DNA of 64,000 nucleotides from NCBI RefSeq assembly GCF_037893015.1, contig NC_133663.1, forward strand, positions 2,927,378 to 2,991,377. Reading direction: 5' to 3'. The notes under the pieces were generated by a model, which was not told where the DNA came from, ran no database searches, and saw only the letters and a program-made list of their open reading frames with translations. Below are positions 22,736 to 35,775 of this stretch, in pieces (within the stretch, counting starts at the first letter, position 1; each line of letters begins with the position of its first letter). Position numbers and translations under genes: made by a program. This stretch comes from Macrotis lagotis (taxonomy: Eukaryota; Chordata; Mammalia; Peramelemorphia; Peramelidae).

Positions 22736-24599
22736 GAAATAAAAGTTTTTTAAATGGACCCTAAATTGAGTAACATAGTCCAGCTCCTTTATTTTTCTGT
22801 TTATAGAGGTGGCTGTTGGGACCCAAAAGCTGATAAGTTTGCTGAGATTTTATCCAATCCATTTTTGGAAAGTCTGAAACTTTATTTCAACTCAGCAGTG
22901 TTTCAACTCAGATCAATCCAATGAGAATGTAGATTCATGGAAGGCCCCAACTGAGAATCTTGTTCTCACTTTTTCCATCTCTCCCCAAACTTGTGGACCA
23001 CTGGCTAATCCTATTCCATGTTTGACTTCCTAGTGAGCTAGCCCTCTGGGTTCCATTTTCTTTTCTTTATCTTTTTTTATTTATTTTTTTTCTGGGTTCT
23101 GTTTTAAAAGTTAGACCCATGGCCCTTTACTGAGTTCACCATTTGATCATCCTGGAAAATTTTGCATATCTTCTTTTCCTTTGCTTGCTGGGTGACAGAT
23201 TTCTGCTGTTAATGATAGGTGACCAGCTGTCCTTTGGGTAAGGTATTGCCTGCAGCATGGGAGATGTGAGTATTTTCCACTGATCTTTGTGGATAACCCC
23301 CAGGGTTAGTCACCTTTGGGCAGATGCAGCTGACATCTCTCTAGGCTATTTTGGGATTATCCTGTTGAAGTTGGTAAACCGGTTGCAGCTGTGGCAACTT
23401 TTCTTTGAACTTGAGAGAGTATTTGCAAACGTGACAGTGATAGCAAACAAGCCCCTGGAGGGCTTCCATAACAAACTGGATTTTGGGGTGTGCTTGTGGA
23501 TTGTGTTGGGGGATCTGGCTATCTAGTGAATTGACTGTTGAATGACTGAAGGGGAGGTAGACTAAGACCATCACATATGATTGAATGTTCTGCCTGGGTG
23601 TCTGCCTTGTGACTGGGAAAGGAGAGGAAACTTTCTCCTCTTTCCTGTTCTCCAAACCCAGTTCTTTAAGATACTTCTAGTTCAGCAGCATTATGGGTAA
23701 AATAAACTTTGGTGAGAAGTTTTGGAACCCACTCAACTCTTTTCTAAAACACTATTTCTCAGGCAAAAAGTTTCTAATTCTGAATGAGCAGTGTGTAGAC
23801 ATAAGTGTTCAGCTCATTGGGAAATTGGGGATTTCTGAATTTGGAAAATGATTTCACCTCCACACTGAGAGTAGTTTCCTTGAGGGCAGGGGTTGCTTGG
23901 TTTGTATTTTTGTCCCCAGCATCTGATCTCTTTGGTACCTGGCCTAGAGCGGGCCTTGGATCCGGTAAGTCAGAGCCATTCTTTGTAGTCATTCCCCTAC
24001 CATTTGTGAAACATGAATGCTGAGTGAGCGCGGTTCTGGGCTGAGGTCTCTAGACCCAGGCCCCCTGAGCTTCAGACTCCTGTGTTCATGCTTCTTAGCT
24101 ATCTGAGAGTTCCAGAATAGAAGAGCTGATGGAGACACCAGGCCTGATGTGACTAGTCACCATCCTGGGAGGGAGAGGCACCATCACTGGCACTGCTGAG
24201 CTGTGGTCATTGGCAGGAAAATTTTCCTTGTTTGACTAGTGAATCTTCCCACCCAGGACCTGGCAGAATGAGGCTCACCTGGCTCTGCCTTTGGGCAACC
24301 TTCTTAGTGCTCACTGCTGATTCTGCCCAGTCTCATTGATGGGCTTTTGGTCCTTCCTGAGCTTTTCCATGACATTTGCCTGCTCTGCTGGGCCCTGACC
24401 GGGCCCGATGGCCTCCATCTGGCCAGGCCTTTCAGAGGTGGCTGGTGGGCAGAGCTCTGGAGTCAGGAGGACTCGACCAGAGACTACTCCCCAGAGACCT
24501 TAGCTTGTCGTTGGGATCCTCCTGTTCTTTCTCCTTTCCCCTCTTGGGGGGGGGGGGCTCATTTCTAACTGGGTGCTTAGTCTCTTCTTACATCTAAGA

Positions 24600-24775
24600 A
24601 AGGAGCAACCTTTTATCAAATACCTACTGTGTGCAAGCACTGTTTCAAGTACCAGAAGTAAGGTGGTTTATGGTCCCCATTTTACAGTTGAGGAAACTGA
24701 GGACTTGGTCAAGGAGCTCTTAGGTGCCTGAGACCTTCTTGCCTCTGGGTCCAGGACTCTGCCCATCAAGGATTT
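24600..24775 (-). repeat. MIR-type SINE, antisense
   Basis: ATACCTACTGTGTGCAAGCA, CCCATTTTACAGTTGAGGAA and ACTGAGGACTTGGTCAAGG follow the reverse-complement MIR order. Confidence 0.6.
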
Positions 24776-26002
24776 CCCTGGTTAGTCCAGGTCGTCTCCT
24801 TGCTTCTTTCCTGGTTTGTCTTTTTTACCTGGAAATGGTCAGTAGCATCTCCCATTTTGATGATGCTGTTTGACATTAATTTTTGGCTTGTCTTTTCCTA
24901 TTTCAGTGATGACCAGAGCCAGGTTCAGAGAAGCAGCCAGGAGGGCAGCTCTGCATGAGTCCCCTCCTTAATTCTCTTGCCTGTGGCCTCTCTTCATCTT
25001 TTCCCATTGAGTCTATTTAGAGCTCTTATCTCCCTCTCGAGCACTGACCTTTGTGTTCCTGGCACTTTGGTGTCTGTCACACAGTAGGTCCTTAATAAAT
25101 GCATATTGACTGATGGACATCAAGCATCAAGTGAACTGGGGAGTTCAGAGACAGAGACGCCCACAGATGAGTTGCTGAGTGAAGAATGAATGCTCCCCCC
25201 CCAGTGAAGATGAGATCACTAACCCCTTGAGAGATTTTAAGGATTCCCTGCTGTCCAGGCATCTTTGGTCTGTAGCTTTTAGGAGAGCTGCTTGTGTAGC
25301 CACATCTACATTTCTTTAGACAACTTCCTTTTTTTCTTATGTGAATCTTTGAGCTTTCAGAATTTAATTTAAAAAATTGTATTCATTGATGCCTTTGGGT
25401 TTTTTAAAAAAAATCCCAGTCATTTCTTGCCATGCCTCTTCCAACTCCCTCTCCCTTCTAACAAAGGAAAATAGTTAGGCACAATCAACTGTCAAAGTGG
25501 CCCTAGCATTCCATGGCCTCTGGGGAAAGGAGGGGGGTGCATGGCTCCCTATTTTCTCCAAGGCCCAGTTTGGTAAGATTTGTAAAGTGCTTGCTCCAGG
25601 TTCTGGCCTATAGTAGGTGCTCTGTAACGGGGAGCTCTTAGTGAGCAGTGCAGGTGGATGTGATTATGAAACAGCCGCTTGGAAATGTCCAAAAGACAGT
25701 TGGTGATATGGAACTGGAGCTCAGGAGAGAAACTGGGAGTGCTGGGAGGCATCTGAAAAGGCTGCTGACTAGGCCTATCAGGCTAGGGTAACGCGCCTTC
25801 CCTTAAGGCAGCATGGCTTTTGGACGAGAGAGAAAACTGTTGGCTGGCTTGGTAGCATAGGTAAGTGGGCCCACTGCTGAGTGGAAAAACTAGGCTTTGA
25901 GAACTTTGATTAGTAAGTACACTGATGGCAATGTGAAGGGGGAGCGTGCATGAGCGGACTGGCTGCCCCTTCTCTGTCCATTGGAATTGGTAGACAGCAA
26001 CC

Positions 26003-26140
26003 AAGGCATGGTGGCATAGACCTTTAATGCCAACACCTGGAGAATGAGGCTGATGGACCATGGGAGCTTGGAATTGCCAAGTTTGACCCTCTTCTCTAAG
26101 TCTGGCACCACTAGAACGAGCTGGGCAGGACAGGGAAGCC
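26003..26140 (+). pseudogene. 7SL (SRP) RNA-like pseudogene, 5' part
   Basis: GGCATGGTGGCATAGACCTT, AATGAGGCTGATGGACC and GAGCTTGG follow the 5' Alu domain of 7SL RNA in order, and CTAAGTCTGGCACCACT matches its CTAAGTTCGGCATCAAT segment. It is diverged and lacks a clear 3' half. It could instead be an unrelated repeat that resembles 7SL. Confidence 0.5.
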
Positions 26141-27774
26141 TACCCTCCAGAAGAATAGGAGGCAGCAGAGAGGTAGGAGAGGTTTTTGAGCAGGATAGTC
26201 ATGGAAACAGCTCAGCCTTTGGCTTCCTAAAACAAAGGCCTGACCTTGGGCATCAGGCTGGTGGGGAGCTGCAGAGCCCTGATGGGAGGCTGTCAAATAT
26301 TTTCCAAATGAGTAAGTTAGGAGAGTTTCTGTTTTTTTTTTTTTTTGGTAGTCTCCTAAATAGAGCCTGAGGCGCTAGGTGGATGTTGGCTTGCAGAACA
26401 GCTGAGCCAGCTCACCAGCCTCCTCATCTTTTGCTTAGGAGCTGCTTGCTCCAGGACTTTGGGCTCAATGCCTTTAGTTTGGTCATATTTTAGCCCTTGT
26501 ACTTGAGTCCCCTGCGTGCTGTGGTGGAAGAAGGCTATCGGCTTGGAGACAGTGAGATCTGTGTGTTTTAGGAAGGAGCTAGATGGCAGGGCAGATCGAG
26601 TGGGTTGGGTCCTCCGTCTTGTACAGGACAGCTGCTAGGTTAGCAGATGGGGCTCCTTGTGGGAGAGGTGGAGAGATGTGAGATAATGGGGGTGTTCAGG
26701 TGGGTTCTGAGCTGCCTAAAGGACCAGAGCTAGAGGGAGCCACAAAGGTCCTTGCTGCCATAGGAGGAGTATCTGAAGAAATGGGGAATGTTTGACTAGA
26801 CTAAAAGAATAGTCAGGGAACCTGCTAGATGTTACTCAGGATTTAAAGGGTTGGCTAGGGGAGGAGAGATTGAATTCATTTTGTTTGGCCCTGTGAGGCA
26901 GAACTGGAACCAGTGGGTGGGTGCTGCAGCAGAGATCGCTGGGGCCTGCGACTCAGGAGAGACAGAGCTGTCCTGAGAGGAGCGGCTGCGGCTGCCTGGG
27001 GACGGGCCAGAGGCCAGAGGTCCTAAAGCAAAGATTTTTTTCACATCTTGGTTGGACTAGAGCAATGTCCTCTGTGGGAGTCTTGAGATTTTCTGATCTT
27101 AGCCCGGTAAGTGAGCTAGCCAGAATCACCCAGTTTGTCAGGAGATGGATTGTCTGCCCAAGTGCCCCTTCAGCCCCGGAGCTCCAGGAGCAGGCCTGTA
27201 TCCTAGTGCCAAACTAGGACATGGGAGGCAGTGGGCACTGCCTAGATACTTATGCACCCCTGGCTTCTGGCCCTCTCCAAATACACAAGGGCCAGATGTC
27301 AGTGGAGAGATCCAAGAGAACCTTAGGGAATCAAGGCCCATGGTCAGTGAGGGGTAACTGGCCACAGCTCCTGTGCTCCCCTAGGAAAAGTCACATCCAG
27401 AGGGGCCTGCTCCCTCTCTGTGGTGTGAGTGTTCCAAACAACTTGAAAAAATATCTAAGGGCCATTTAATTGAGTTCAAATGTCAAAATTGGAATCATAG
27501 GATTTAAAGTTCATTAGAATTTTAGAGATTGTGTGAAATACCTTCATTTTGCAGGAAAAGACATTGATTCCTTGAGAAGTTACCAGTCTTGTTCAAGGTT
27601 CTTGAGGTGGTGAGTATCAGAGGGGAGATGGGAGCCCCATTCTCTGCCACCACAGCCAGTGAATGCCCTCTTGTCGGCCAGGCTGGTACATCTGTGGGGT
27701 GCCTTGGGACCTGACCCAGACTCCTCAGCTCTGAAGTGGGCACATATGCTTAGTTATGAGCTGTAAATATTTCT

Positions 27775-28475
27775 TTGTTGTCCCTTAGCTTCTACTGGGT
27801 CAGTTCCCCACACTCCCCCAACAAGGACACAGTGACTTGGCTCCCCATAACAGTAAGGCAACTCCTCCTTCTCTGGCTGCACCCCCTCCATGATGGGAAC
27901 CTCCTCCTGATCACTCCCTCTAACCATGGGTGTCCTTCAGGTTTTGTCCTAGGTCTTCCTCTCATCTCTTCAGCTTCCATGGATTTAAGTGACCTTCTCT
28001 ACACTGATGATTCTCAGATCTCCCCACCCTTCCCTAAATGCTCTGCTGATCCTCATCTGCCAGCTCCAGCTGCCTGTCAGACATCTTGAACTGGGTGTCT
28101 GATGTAGATCTTAAAACTTGGGAGTCTAAAAGAGGACTCTGTAATTTCCCCCATCCTTCCTCTCTCTCTTCCTAGTGTCTCAGTTTCCCAGCCTAGGAGT
28201 CATCCTGGATTCCTTACTGTGTTTCACTGCATATATTTAATTTGGAGCTGAGGCCTATTGATTTCACTTTTCCATTGCCTTTTGAATATGCCCCCTTCTC
28301 ATCTGACACTGCCCCAGCCCTGGTGCAGACCTTCCTGGCCTCACCTCTGGACTGTTACTAGAGCTGCTGGCTAGAGTGGGGCCCTGGGGAGTGGCCGTCC
28401 TCATCTGACTGCTGACCTGGCTTCCTTCATGGCCCACTCTAATCCCTCTTTAATCTTGTGCCTTTCCTGGTCCTC
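27775..28475 (+). repeat. L2/L3-type LINE fragment, sense, with YxDD remnant
   Basis: GFVLGLPLISS and DLLYTDDSQISPP (about 27.93-28.03 kb) correspond to the GSVLGPLLF and Y[AT]DD blocks of L2-clade reverse transcriptase. The rest is frameshifted. Nothing nearby suggests a host gene. Confidence 0.65.
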
Positions 28476-31254
28476 GTTTCTTTGTATAGACTTGGTTCCC
28501 AGGACAGTGACCGTCTTTTACCCCTTTGAGCTCAGACCTGGCATCTGTCTAAATACATCAAGGAAATATTGATGAGATGATGGAAGTTGTATCATCGTCA
28601 TCGTCCTCCTCATCATTTTCCCTAACCCTAACCCTCATCATCTTCATCCTCCTCCCAGTCCTAGGACACCCAGGTGTAGTCGGGCCTTCCCAGGGTGAAT
28701 CTCCTTGAGGGAACTGGCCCTGGGAGACATGCTTGTTGATGGCACTCTGTCCGGGTGCTCCCTCTGGTGGAGGAAGAGGAGACAGCGTCAGTGACTGGAT
28801 TGCTGCTCTTCTTGGGGGTGAATGAAGCCTCTCCTCAGCAGGGCCGATTGGGCCTTTGTCTCTGTGCCTTAGCACCTGGCAGCCCAGATGCCCTCGGGTT
28901 GGGTCAGACGCTTGGACACAATTGAATCAGATGCTGTGTGTGAGCCCCGGGAATGTTGGGAGACTGTGTATGGGCCCTCGAGAAGGCCTCCTGGCCACGA
29001 AGTGCCCATATGGATTGGCAGCCTTCTCTTCTTGGTGGTGACTGTCTTACAGAGTATAAAATCTTGGCATAATAGTCAAATTGTGTGTGTGATTAAATTC
29101 ATCAGCAAGGATGCCTGAAAAATCTGGCTGATGGAAAGCTGGCATCTTAACTCTTAGAATAATTGCTTATCACTTTGAGAGGATCTTTAATTAAGTTTTC
29201 TTTCCTAATTATAGCTTATTTTATTAGCGCCATCACATTGTTTGGGTGCATACAAAAAGTATGCTTCTACAAAGAATGCCTGTTCCAAATGTAAATACAA
29301 TGTTAGTTTGGGGTCTGCTGGCTACAATGGTCTTCCTCAAGCCTAAACACAGAAACAAAAGCTTGTACTTTGAGATGGGAAGTGATAAACTGGGCATTGA
29401 CTAAGGCTTTGTGGAGACTTTGCTGGTAGACTTGTCAAATTTCCATGTATTCATGAAATTAGATTATGTCATTCTCATTGTTAGGGTCTGGACTCAACCT
29501 GGTAACTGTTGTTTTATCGATTTAAAAACTGTCAGTTCAGTTCAGGAAACATTTTCCAAGTGCCTCCTGTGTGAGATACCAGGAATCAGAGGTGAGGTGA
29601 GACAGGTACATGGGGATCAAGGCTCCTGTGAGGCTTGAGGCTGTCAGCCCTGAGTGACGAGACCATTTCAGAGAGGAACTAATTTGCCTTTACTTCCCAT
29701 TGTATCTCTTTCTGATAGAATGCTAGCTCCTGTTTTATCTTGGGGCTCGATTTGAGACCTTGATTCTTAAAATAATGCCTATGAGTAAATGAATGAATAC
29801 AAGATGGAGTATGATGAGTGCAAAGGAATCTAGACAAGATGATTTAAGAGGGAGAAGTCCCTTTCCTTTGAGGGATCCAGGAAATTCCAGAGACTGAACA
29901 TTAGCGTAAATAGTGCCTGCTTTGTAGGACCTTTGTATGCTTTGAAATAGAAGAAAATTAGTCAGTGAACACTTGGAGTGTGAAGGATTGTGCTGAACTC
30001 TGGGGACACAAATATGAAAAAGAAAGATGTTCCCTGCCCTCCAGGAGCTTGGGGAAAACAAAGCACAAAAAGAAGCTTGAAGGGTGGGGAGGGAAGCTTT
30101 CATGGTAACTTGGATATGATGGAGAGGACTCGGCAACTAGATGAGAAATGAAGAATGGCCATCCTTTTTAAATAGATATTGAGAAGGACCTTCATTCTCT
30201 TCTATAGTAGAGGTCCCGAGTGGGGGAGAGAGGACTGATGATGGGGGAGTACCAAAGCTCATGTGATGTTGCAAGATGCTGAAGTTTGGGGCAGAAGCTG
30301 AAGGAGTGCAGCTGGGTGGAAAATGAAGGCCCCTGCAATTTTGAATTGCAGGAAGGACTCTGACTGACATTGGCCTTCTCCTCATCTGCCCAAATGACAC
30401 CTGCTTGGACTTCAGGCTAGAGGCTTTATTTAGTTATTTGCCATTATTATTTTAAGATGGAGGTACACAGCCTGTCCTGGGGTCCCCTTTCTCACTTTGA
30501 AGCAACAGACAAGAAAGGGAAGAGACGCTTCTCTGTCTTCATTTGCTAAGTCTCTTGGATATTCATTTTCCAGTCCTTGTAAGGCCAGCTGGGTGACTTC
30601 CTGCCAGAGTCAGACTGTGTCCTCCTTTAGTCCTGTTTTTGTGTTGTCCCCCCAAAGGCAGTGGAAGCTGACTGGTGTCTGATAGCAGCCAGTCCTCATT
30701 GATCAGTGAAGTATCTGCTGAGCCTCTGCTTCAAGACCTTTTCTGAGTTTCTTTCCCGTCCAAACTGCATCCGTACCCTTAGAGAAGAGGAGAGTAAACA
30801 TTGTCTCATTTTCCTTTTCTTCTCCTGGGTACATTTTGTTTTGAGGCAGCATTTTGTTCAGCTTTCACAATACTCCACTTGAGGCCATGATGTTGTGGTG
30901 AGAGGCTGCCTCTGGGCTGGTCTGGTGCCCGGGCTCGACCCATCATGGGGGGCTCTCGCTCCTCTCTGAGAGAGGAGGGCTTCAGCAGCATTGTGCCTGT
31001 AGAGTATAATGGGCCTTGTATAGAGTTGCTGCTTCTAAGTGTGTAGCCTTAGTTATTTTACTGTTGTCCCCTCAGTGAGGATGGGAGCCCTGCCCGACAG
31101 GGCCTGGCTTTGCCCTTCTTTCTGTTGCCAGTGCGTACCCTCAAGTGAACAAATGCTTGTTGACCAGGCCACGGCTTAAGATTTACAAGTCTGGACTGGG
31201 TCCAGGCTTCTAGATGCTCCTTAGCTGGTGACTTGGGGCTTGACTACTCACTTT

Positions 31255-31480
31255 TGTTTCTAATTGAAATTTTATTTTATTTTCCCCATTACATGCTCTA
31301 CAATTTGTCCGCATTGATCCATTTGTACTTTTCTGAGTTGCACATTTTCTACCCTGCTCCCTTTCCTGACCAATCTGGTGAAAGTTGTATGTGTACATTT
31401 GTGTTTAACCCCTTTACATAAGTCATTTTATGTATGAGGAGTTGGAACTAAAGGGAAAGACAGACAATCAGGACATGGGA
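31255..31480 (-). repeat. L1-type tail fragment, antisense
   Basis: TTTCTAATTGAAATTTTATTTTATTTTCCCC-like start and CACATTTTCTACCCTGCTCC; same pattern as 2440-2760. Confidence 0.4.
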
Positions 31481-31503
31481 AGAAAAAACATCAGAGAAAT
31501 GGT

Positions 31504-31645
31504 ATTTTTTGTAAGGCAAATGGGGTTAAGTGGCTTGCCCAAGGCCACACAGCTAGGTGATTATTAAGTGTCTGAGACCGGATTTGAACCCAGGTACTCC
31601 TGACTCCAGGGCCAGTGCTTTATCCACTACGCCACCTAGCTGCCC
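31504..31645 (-). repeat. tRNA-derived SINE, antisense
   Basis: GCAAATGGGGTTAAGTGGC through TATCCACTACGCCACCTAGC; near-consensus. Confidence 0.85.
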
Positions 31646-31649
31646 AAAG

Positions 31650-32094
31650 TGTTTTTTTTTTTAATACAAATGTTTTATTTTCCAATGACATACAAAAGTA
31701 GTTTCTACCAATCATTTTTCTGCAAGGTTTTGAATTTTACAAATCCCCCCTTCCCTCCCCCTCCCTCCAACAGGTGGCAATCTGATAAAGTCTTTACATT
31801 TTTTCCATGATATGCATAAATCAAAATTGTGTTGAGAGAAAAAACATATCCTTAAGGAAGAAAGAAAACAGCAAAATTATGTAAAATTATGTAATACATA
31901 AGATGAGTTTTTAAAAAATTTGGTCTTGAGTTTAAAATCCAAGGTTCCTTCTCTGGATACAGATGGAATTCTCTATCATGGATCCCCTAAAATTATTCCT
32001 GATTATTGCACTGATGAGGTGAACATGTCCATTAAGATCGATCATCAACCCTATGTTGTTGGTGTACAGTGTTTTTCTGGTTCTGCTCATCTCA
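31650..32094 (-). repeat. L1 3' end, antisense, part 1
   Basis: 31914-32094 is the reverse complement of the 8085-8280 block (for example CTGGTTCTGCTCATCTCACT against the AGTGAGATGAGCAGAACCAG pattern). It is interrupted by the next SINE and resumes at 32280. Confidence 0.65.
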
Positions 32095-32104
32095 CTCAGA
32101 GAAG

Positions 32105-32269
32105 GTTTTTTTTTTTTTGGTTAGTTTTTAGTTTTTGCAAGGCAGTGGGGTTAAGTGGCTTGCCCAAGGCTCCACAGCTAGGTAATTATGAAGTGTCTGA
32201 GGCCGGATTTGAACTCAGGTTCTCCCGACTCCAGGGCCGGTGCTCTATCCACTGCGCCACCTAGCCGCT
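32105..32269 (-). repeat. tRNA-derived SINE, antisense, with target-site duplication
   Basis: A near-consensus full copy. The 10-bp direct repeat CTCAGAGAAG lies at 32095-32104 and 32270-32279, showing insertion into the older L1 copy. Confidence 0.88.
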
Positions 32270-32279
32270 CTCAGAGAAG

Positions 32280-32600
32280 TTTTTAAAAGTGAACATAGTA
32301 TGCCTTCAGAATCCATTGTTTTGTGGTTGGCATCATCCATGGCAGGTCTCTTGGGTTGTCCTTGATCTCTGAACTGCTGAGAGGAGCAGTGTCCATCAGA
32401 GTTGGTCGTTTCACAATATTGTTGTTAATGTGTACACTGTTCTGTTGGTTCTGCTTCTTTCCTTCAGTTTCACTTCATGTAATTTTTCCTATGCTTCTCT
32501 AGAGTCTCATGGTTTCTTATAGAACAGTAGTGCTCCATAACATTCATATACCATCAGTTGTCCAGCTGTTCCCTAGTTGATGTGGCTGCTCACTTCTAAT
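32280..32600 (-). repeat. L1 3' end, antisense, part 2
   Basis: ACAGTAGTGCTCCATAACAT, TATACCATCAGTTGTCCAGC and TTCCCTAGTTGATGTGGCTG continue the L1 order after the SINE. Confidence 0.6.
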
Positions 32601-33144
32601 GGGCCACAGTTTCCCAAAATGTAAAATACATTTGTGACATAGTTCAGTCAGTTACTTCCTCAGTTTGCCTCAATTTTCTCATCTGACAATGAGTTGGAGA
32701 AGAAGATGGCAAACCATGCCAGTGGCTTTGCCAAGCAAAGGCCAAATAGCATCATGAAGAGGGGAACCTGACTCCATGCCACCACCCACCACAAAGCCTT
32801 GACATTTCCCTTGAGTTTGCAAAGAGTAACGAAAATAGTTTAGCTGGGCTGGAGACTTGTCTGTTTTAGGGGATCAGGAGTGCAGACTGTTGATGGCGAG
32901 CTCTCTGGGGGCTTCAGAGAGACTTTTAAAAGAATCTGTACTTGCAGTATCAGTGCCCCTAAGCTCGGAATGCACAGCCTTAGGGAGTGGCTTTCCCTGA
33001 CTGGAACCACCACCTTCCACTGGGCAGCCAGTCCTCCTTGATGTCTTAGCCTGGAGTTGGCTATGAATGGGCCTTGAGTTCTCGGATGCTCCCAGAGCAG
33101 AACAAGGTTCACCTTAGTGAACTTGAAAGGTGAAAACAATTTTT

Positions 33145-33460
33145 TTAAGAATTTCATTTTATTGATGCTCTTTGTTACCTTTATAGCATGGCTGTTCACA
33201 CACCTCTTTCCCTTGAACCTCTTTGTAGTAGAAGAAACAGTTTAAATGATGACAACAACAAAAAAAATTAGTTGTAGGGATTGTCCTAGACCTTTCTGGA
33301 ATGAGGAGTTTTCATTCTCTCTCCTCTAGGTCCTTCATTGGTTTTTAGTTACTCGAAAATTCCTTGCTTTTTCCTTTACATTTTCTTGTCACTGTTGCAT
33401 TAGCTCATACCAGTTTTTCTCAGTTTCCCTGAAATGCTTTATTGTTCTTGAACAATAGTC
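33145..33460 (-). repeat. L1-type tail, antisense
   Basis: TTTCATTTTATTGATGCTCT and TGCATTAGCTCATACCAG; same block order as 12595-13000. Confidence 0.45.
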
Positions 33461-33489
33461 TTCATTCAGAGATAAATATGAAGTAAGTA

Positions 33490-34260
33490 GTTTGGGGGAA
33501 AGGGAAACTAACAGCTAGGGATCAGGAAAGAAGAGTCTTGAAGGGAAGCTGGGCATTCCAAGAGAGGCAGAGGTCAGTGAGGAGAGAGCATCTTTCAGGC
33601 ATGAGGACAACCTGTACAAACACATGGAAGTGGGATCTGGAATGTTTTCTTTGAGGAACAGCTAATAGTTTGATTGATCAGAGTGCTCTCTGTGAGGTAG
33701 AGTAATATTTAGCAACTTGGGGAGGTGGCTTTAAAGCCAGATGATGAAGAGAGATGAATGTCCTGTGGGTTGACCAGGATGGACTAGAACACAGGGAGAG
33801 AGTTAAGGACTGGAGATAGCGTTGTGAGGGTCATCTGCATATGAGAACGTGAAGGGGTAGTTTGGAAAGGAAGAGAACATGTTCCTAGTGAGAATGGAAT
33901 GATTGGTGATCCTGCACAGGAGAGTCCTGAGGAGTGGTGAGGTAGGTAGGGAGAGAGAACTTGGGTTAGTGCATGGTGGAAACACCTAAAGCAGGACAGA
34001 GTTTGTCCAAGGAGCAGTCACAGAGAAAAGGCCATTGGATTTAGCCATAGAGAGAGCCTTGATAACCTTGGAGAGAGATGTCTCAAGTGCAAGATGTTGA
34101 GAAATGAGGGGTGCAAGGAAACCCACAGGTGTCAATAGCCTTTTCTATGAGTTTGGCTATGATAGGAGGACAGTCCAGTTAAGGTTCCTGAAGGTGGAGA
34201 AAGAAGACAATGGATAGATTAGCAGAACCTGAAAATTAGGGGAAAAGGAGATTCTGGGAG
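33490..34260 (-). repeat. L2/L3-type LINE fragment, antisense
   Basis: GCTGGGCATTCCAAGAGAGG, the stretch giving GTGATCCTGCACAGGAGAG, and neighbouring purine-rich sequence resemble the reverse complement of L2/L3 ORF2. No clean catalytic block is visible. Confidence 0.35.
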
Positions 34261-34732
34261 GGAAGCAGAAGGTCAGGTTTGCCTTTGGTAAAAGAGAAGG
34301 ATTTCCTCCTTGCAGATTAATCTAGAAGTGGAGAGAAAGGGGGTGGTGTTGATGCTGAGAATAGACCTTTTTGTGAAGTATGGCAATAATTTTTTTCTCC
34401 CAGGAACTGATGAAATAGTGCCTCTACTAAGTTTAGATACAGCAGCCCTCACCCTAACAAATGGGAAGTCACAGATCCTTGAAGGAATCACAAGTGATGC
34501 CAATTAACTATTTCGAAAACCTAGTGACTCAAATTTGGGGAAGAGAAACTTTAAAATATTGAGACTATTTTTTCCTTCATCTGTATTCTGAACTTAAATA
34601 CCAAATAAAACAGACATTCCCTTATACATCATAGAATTGTGGAATAGAAAACCAAATTTTACATGGAAATAAATCTCCAGTCTTGGGAGCTTACTTTCCT
34701 TTTCCTTTTTGATTTTTGATTTTTCTTTTTTT

Positions 34733-34888
34733 CTTTTTTTTTAGGATTTTTTGCAAGGCAAATGGGGTTAAGTGGCTTGCCCAAGGCCACACAGCTAGGT
34801 AATTATTAAGTGTCTGACACCGGATTTGAACCCAGGTACTCCTGACTCCAGGGCCGGTGCTTTATCCACTACGCCACATAGCCGCCCC
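34733..34888 (-). repeat. tRNA-derived SINE, antisense
   Basis: Near-consensus, from poly-T and GGATTTTTTGCAAGGC to CACTACGCCACATAGCCGCC. Confidence 0.87.
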
Positions 34889-35477
34889 TATTTTCATTTT
34901 TCTTACTAGGGATTGGGAGCATTCTTTGCTAGGATGGTCAGTGGCTTTGTGCTTCTTTTAACAATTATTTGTTCATATCCTTTGACTTCCTTTCAATTGG
35001 GTAATTATATGTGCCTTTTGATTACTACCTATCTTGGATCCCAAATTCTTACTGGAGAAATTTGATAACAAGATTTTTTCACATTTGACCTCTTCCTTTA
35101 TCCTCAATGCGTTAATACTGTCTATACAAAAAATTTTCAGTTATGGGTAACCAAAGTTACCTATTTTATCTTTTGTAATTGTCTCTGCGTCATGTTTGTT
35201 TACAGTCCATCTGCTTCCATATCTGTGAGAAGTGCGATTATCTGTTTCTCTTATTTTTTTTTTAATAGTTTGATCTTTAATAGTAAGGACACATATCCAT
35301 ATAGATTGTATTGTGGAGTGTGGTAAGGTGTTCTAAGTGAATTTCTGCCAGATCACTTTTTTGTTTTTTCAACAGTTTTAATTAAATAGAAAGCTTACTT
35401 TGCATTATTATTAACCTTCAAAACTGCCCCATGCTTTTATGATTCCTTTTGGCATTTCGGTGTGTCTATGTTTATGA

Positions 35478-35481
<4 letters not shown>

Positions 35482-35522
<41 letters not shown>
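35482..35522. repeat. (GT)n microsatellite, about 20 units
   Basis: An uninterrupted GT dinucleotide run. Confidence 0.95.
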
Positions 35523-35523
<1 letters not shown>

Positions 35524-35574
35524 GTGTGAAAGCCCATGCTTGCCAGTGGGTGCCCATCCTTTGACTCTGGCTGG

Positions 35575-35775
35575 TTGGTGAAGTGAAGAGAGCTGGGCAT
35601 GGAGTCGAGAAGACCTGAGTTCAAATCCTGACACAGACACTTCCTAATTGTAAAGCTTTTTGCACATTGCTGTTGGTTTGCCTCTCTTTCCTCAACTGTA
35701 AAGTGAGGATAATAATAACCCTTCTCTCCCAGGTCTGTGGTGAGGAACAAATGAGAATGTTTTTGTGAAAATAGC
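35575..35775 (+). repeat. MIR/MON1-type SINE, sense
   Basis: GGCATGGAGTCGAGAAGACC, GAGTTCAAATCCTGACACAG and CAACTGTAAAGTGAGGATAA in CORE-SINE order. Confidence 0.7.

Noticed and set aside
24907..24960. A good acceptor (CCTATTTCAG) that could start another ATP13A3 leader exon
   Set aside because: No suitable donor follows within a normal exon length before repeat-like sequence.
28619..28635. CCCTAACCCTAACCCT, telomere-like
   Set aside because: Only about two and a half units, within a simple-sequence-rich stretch; chance is a sufficient explanation.
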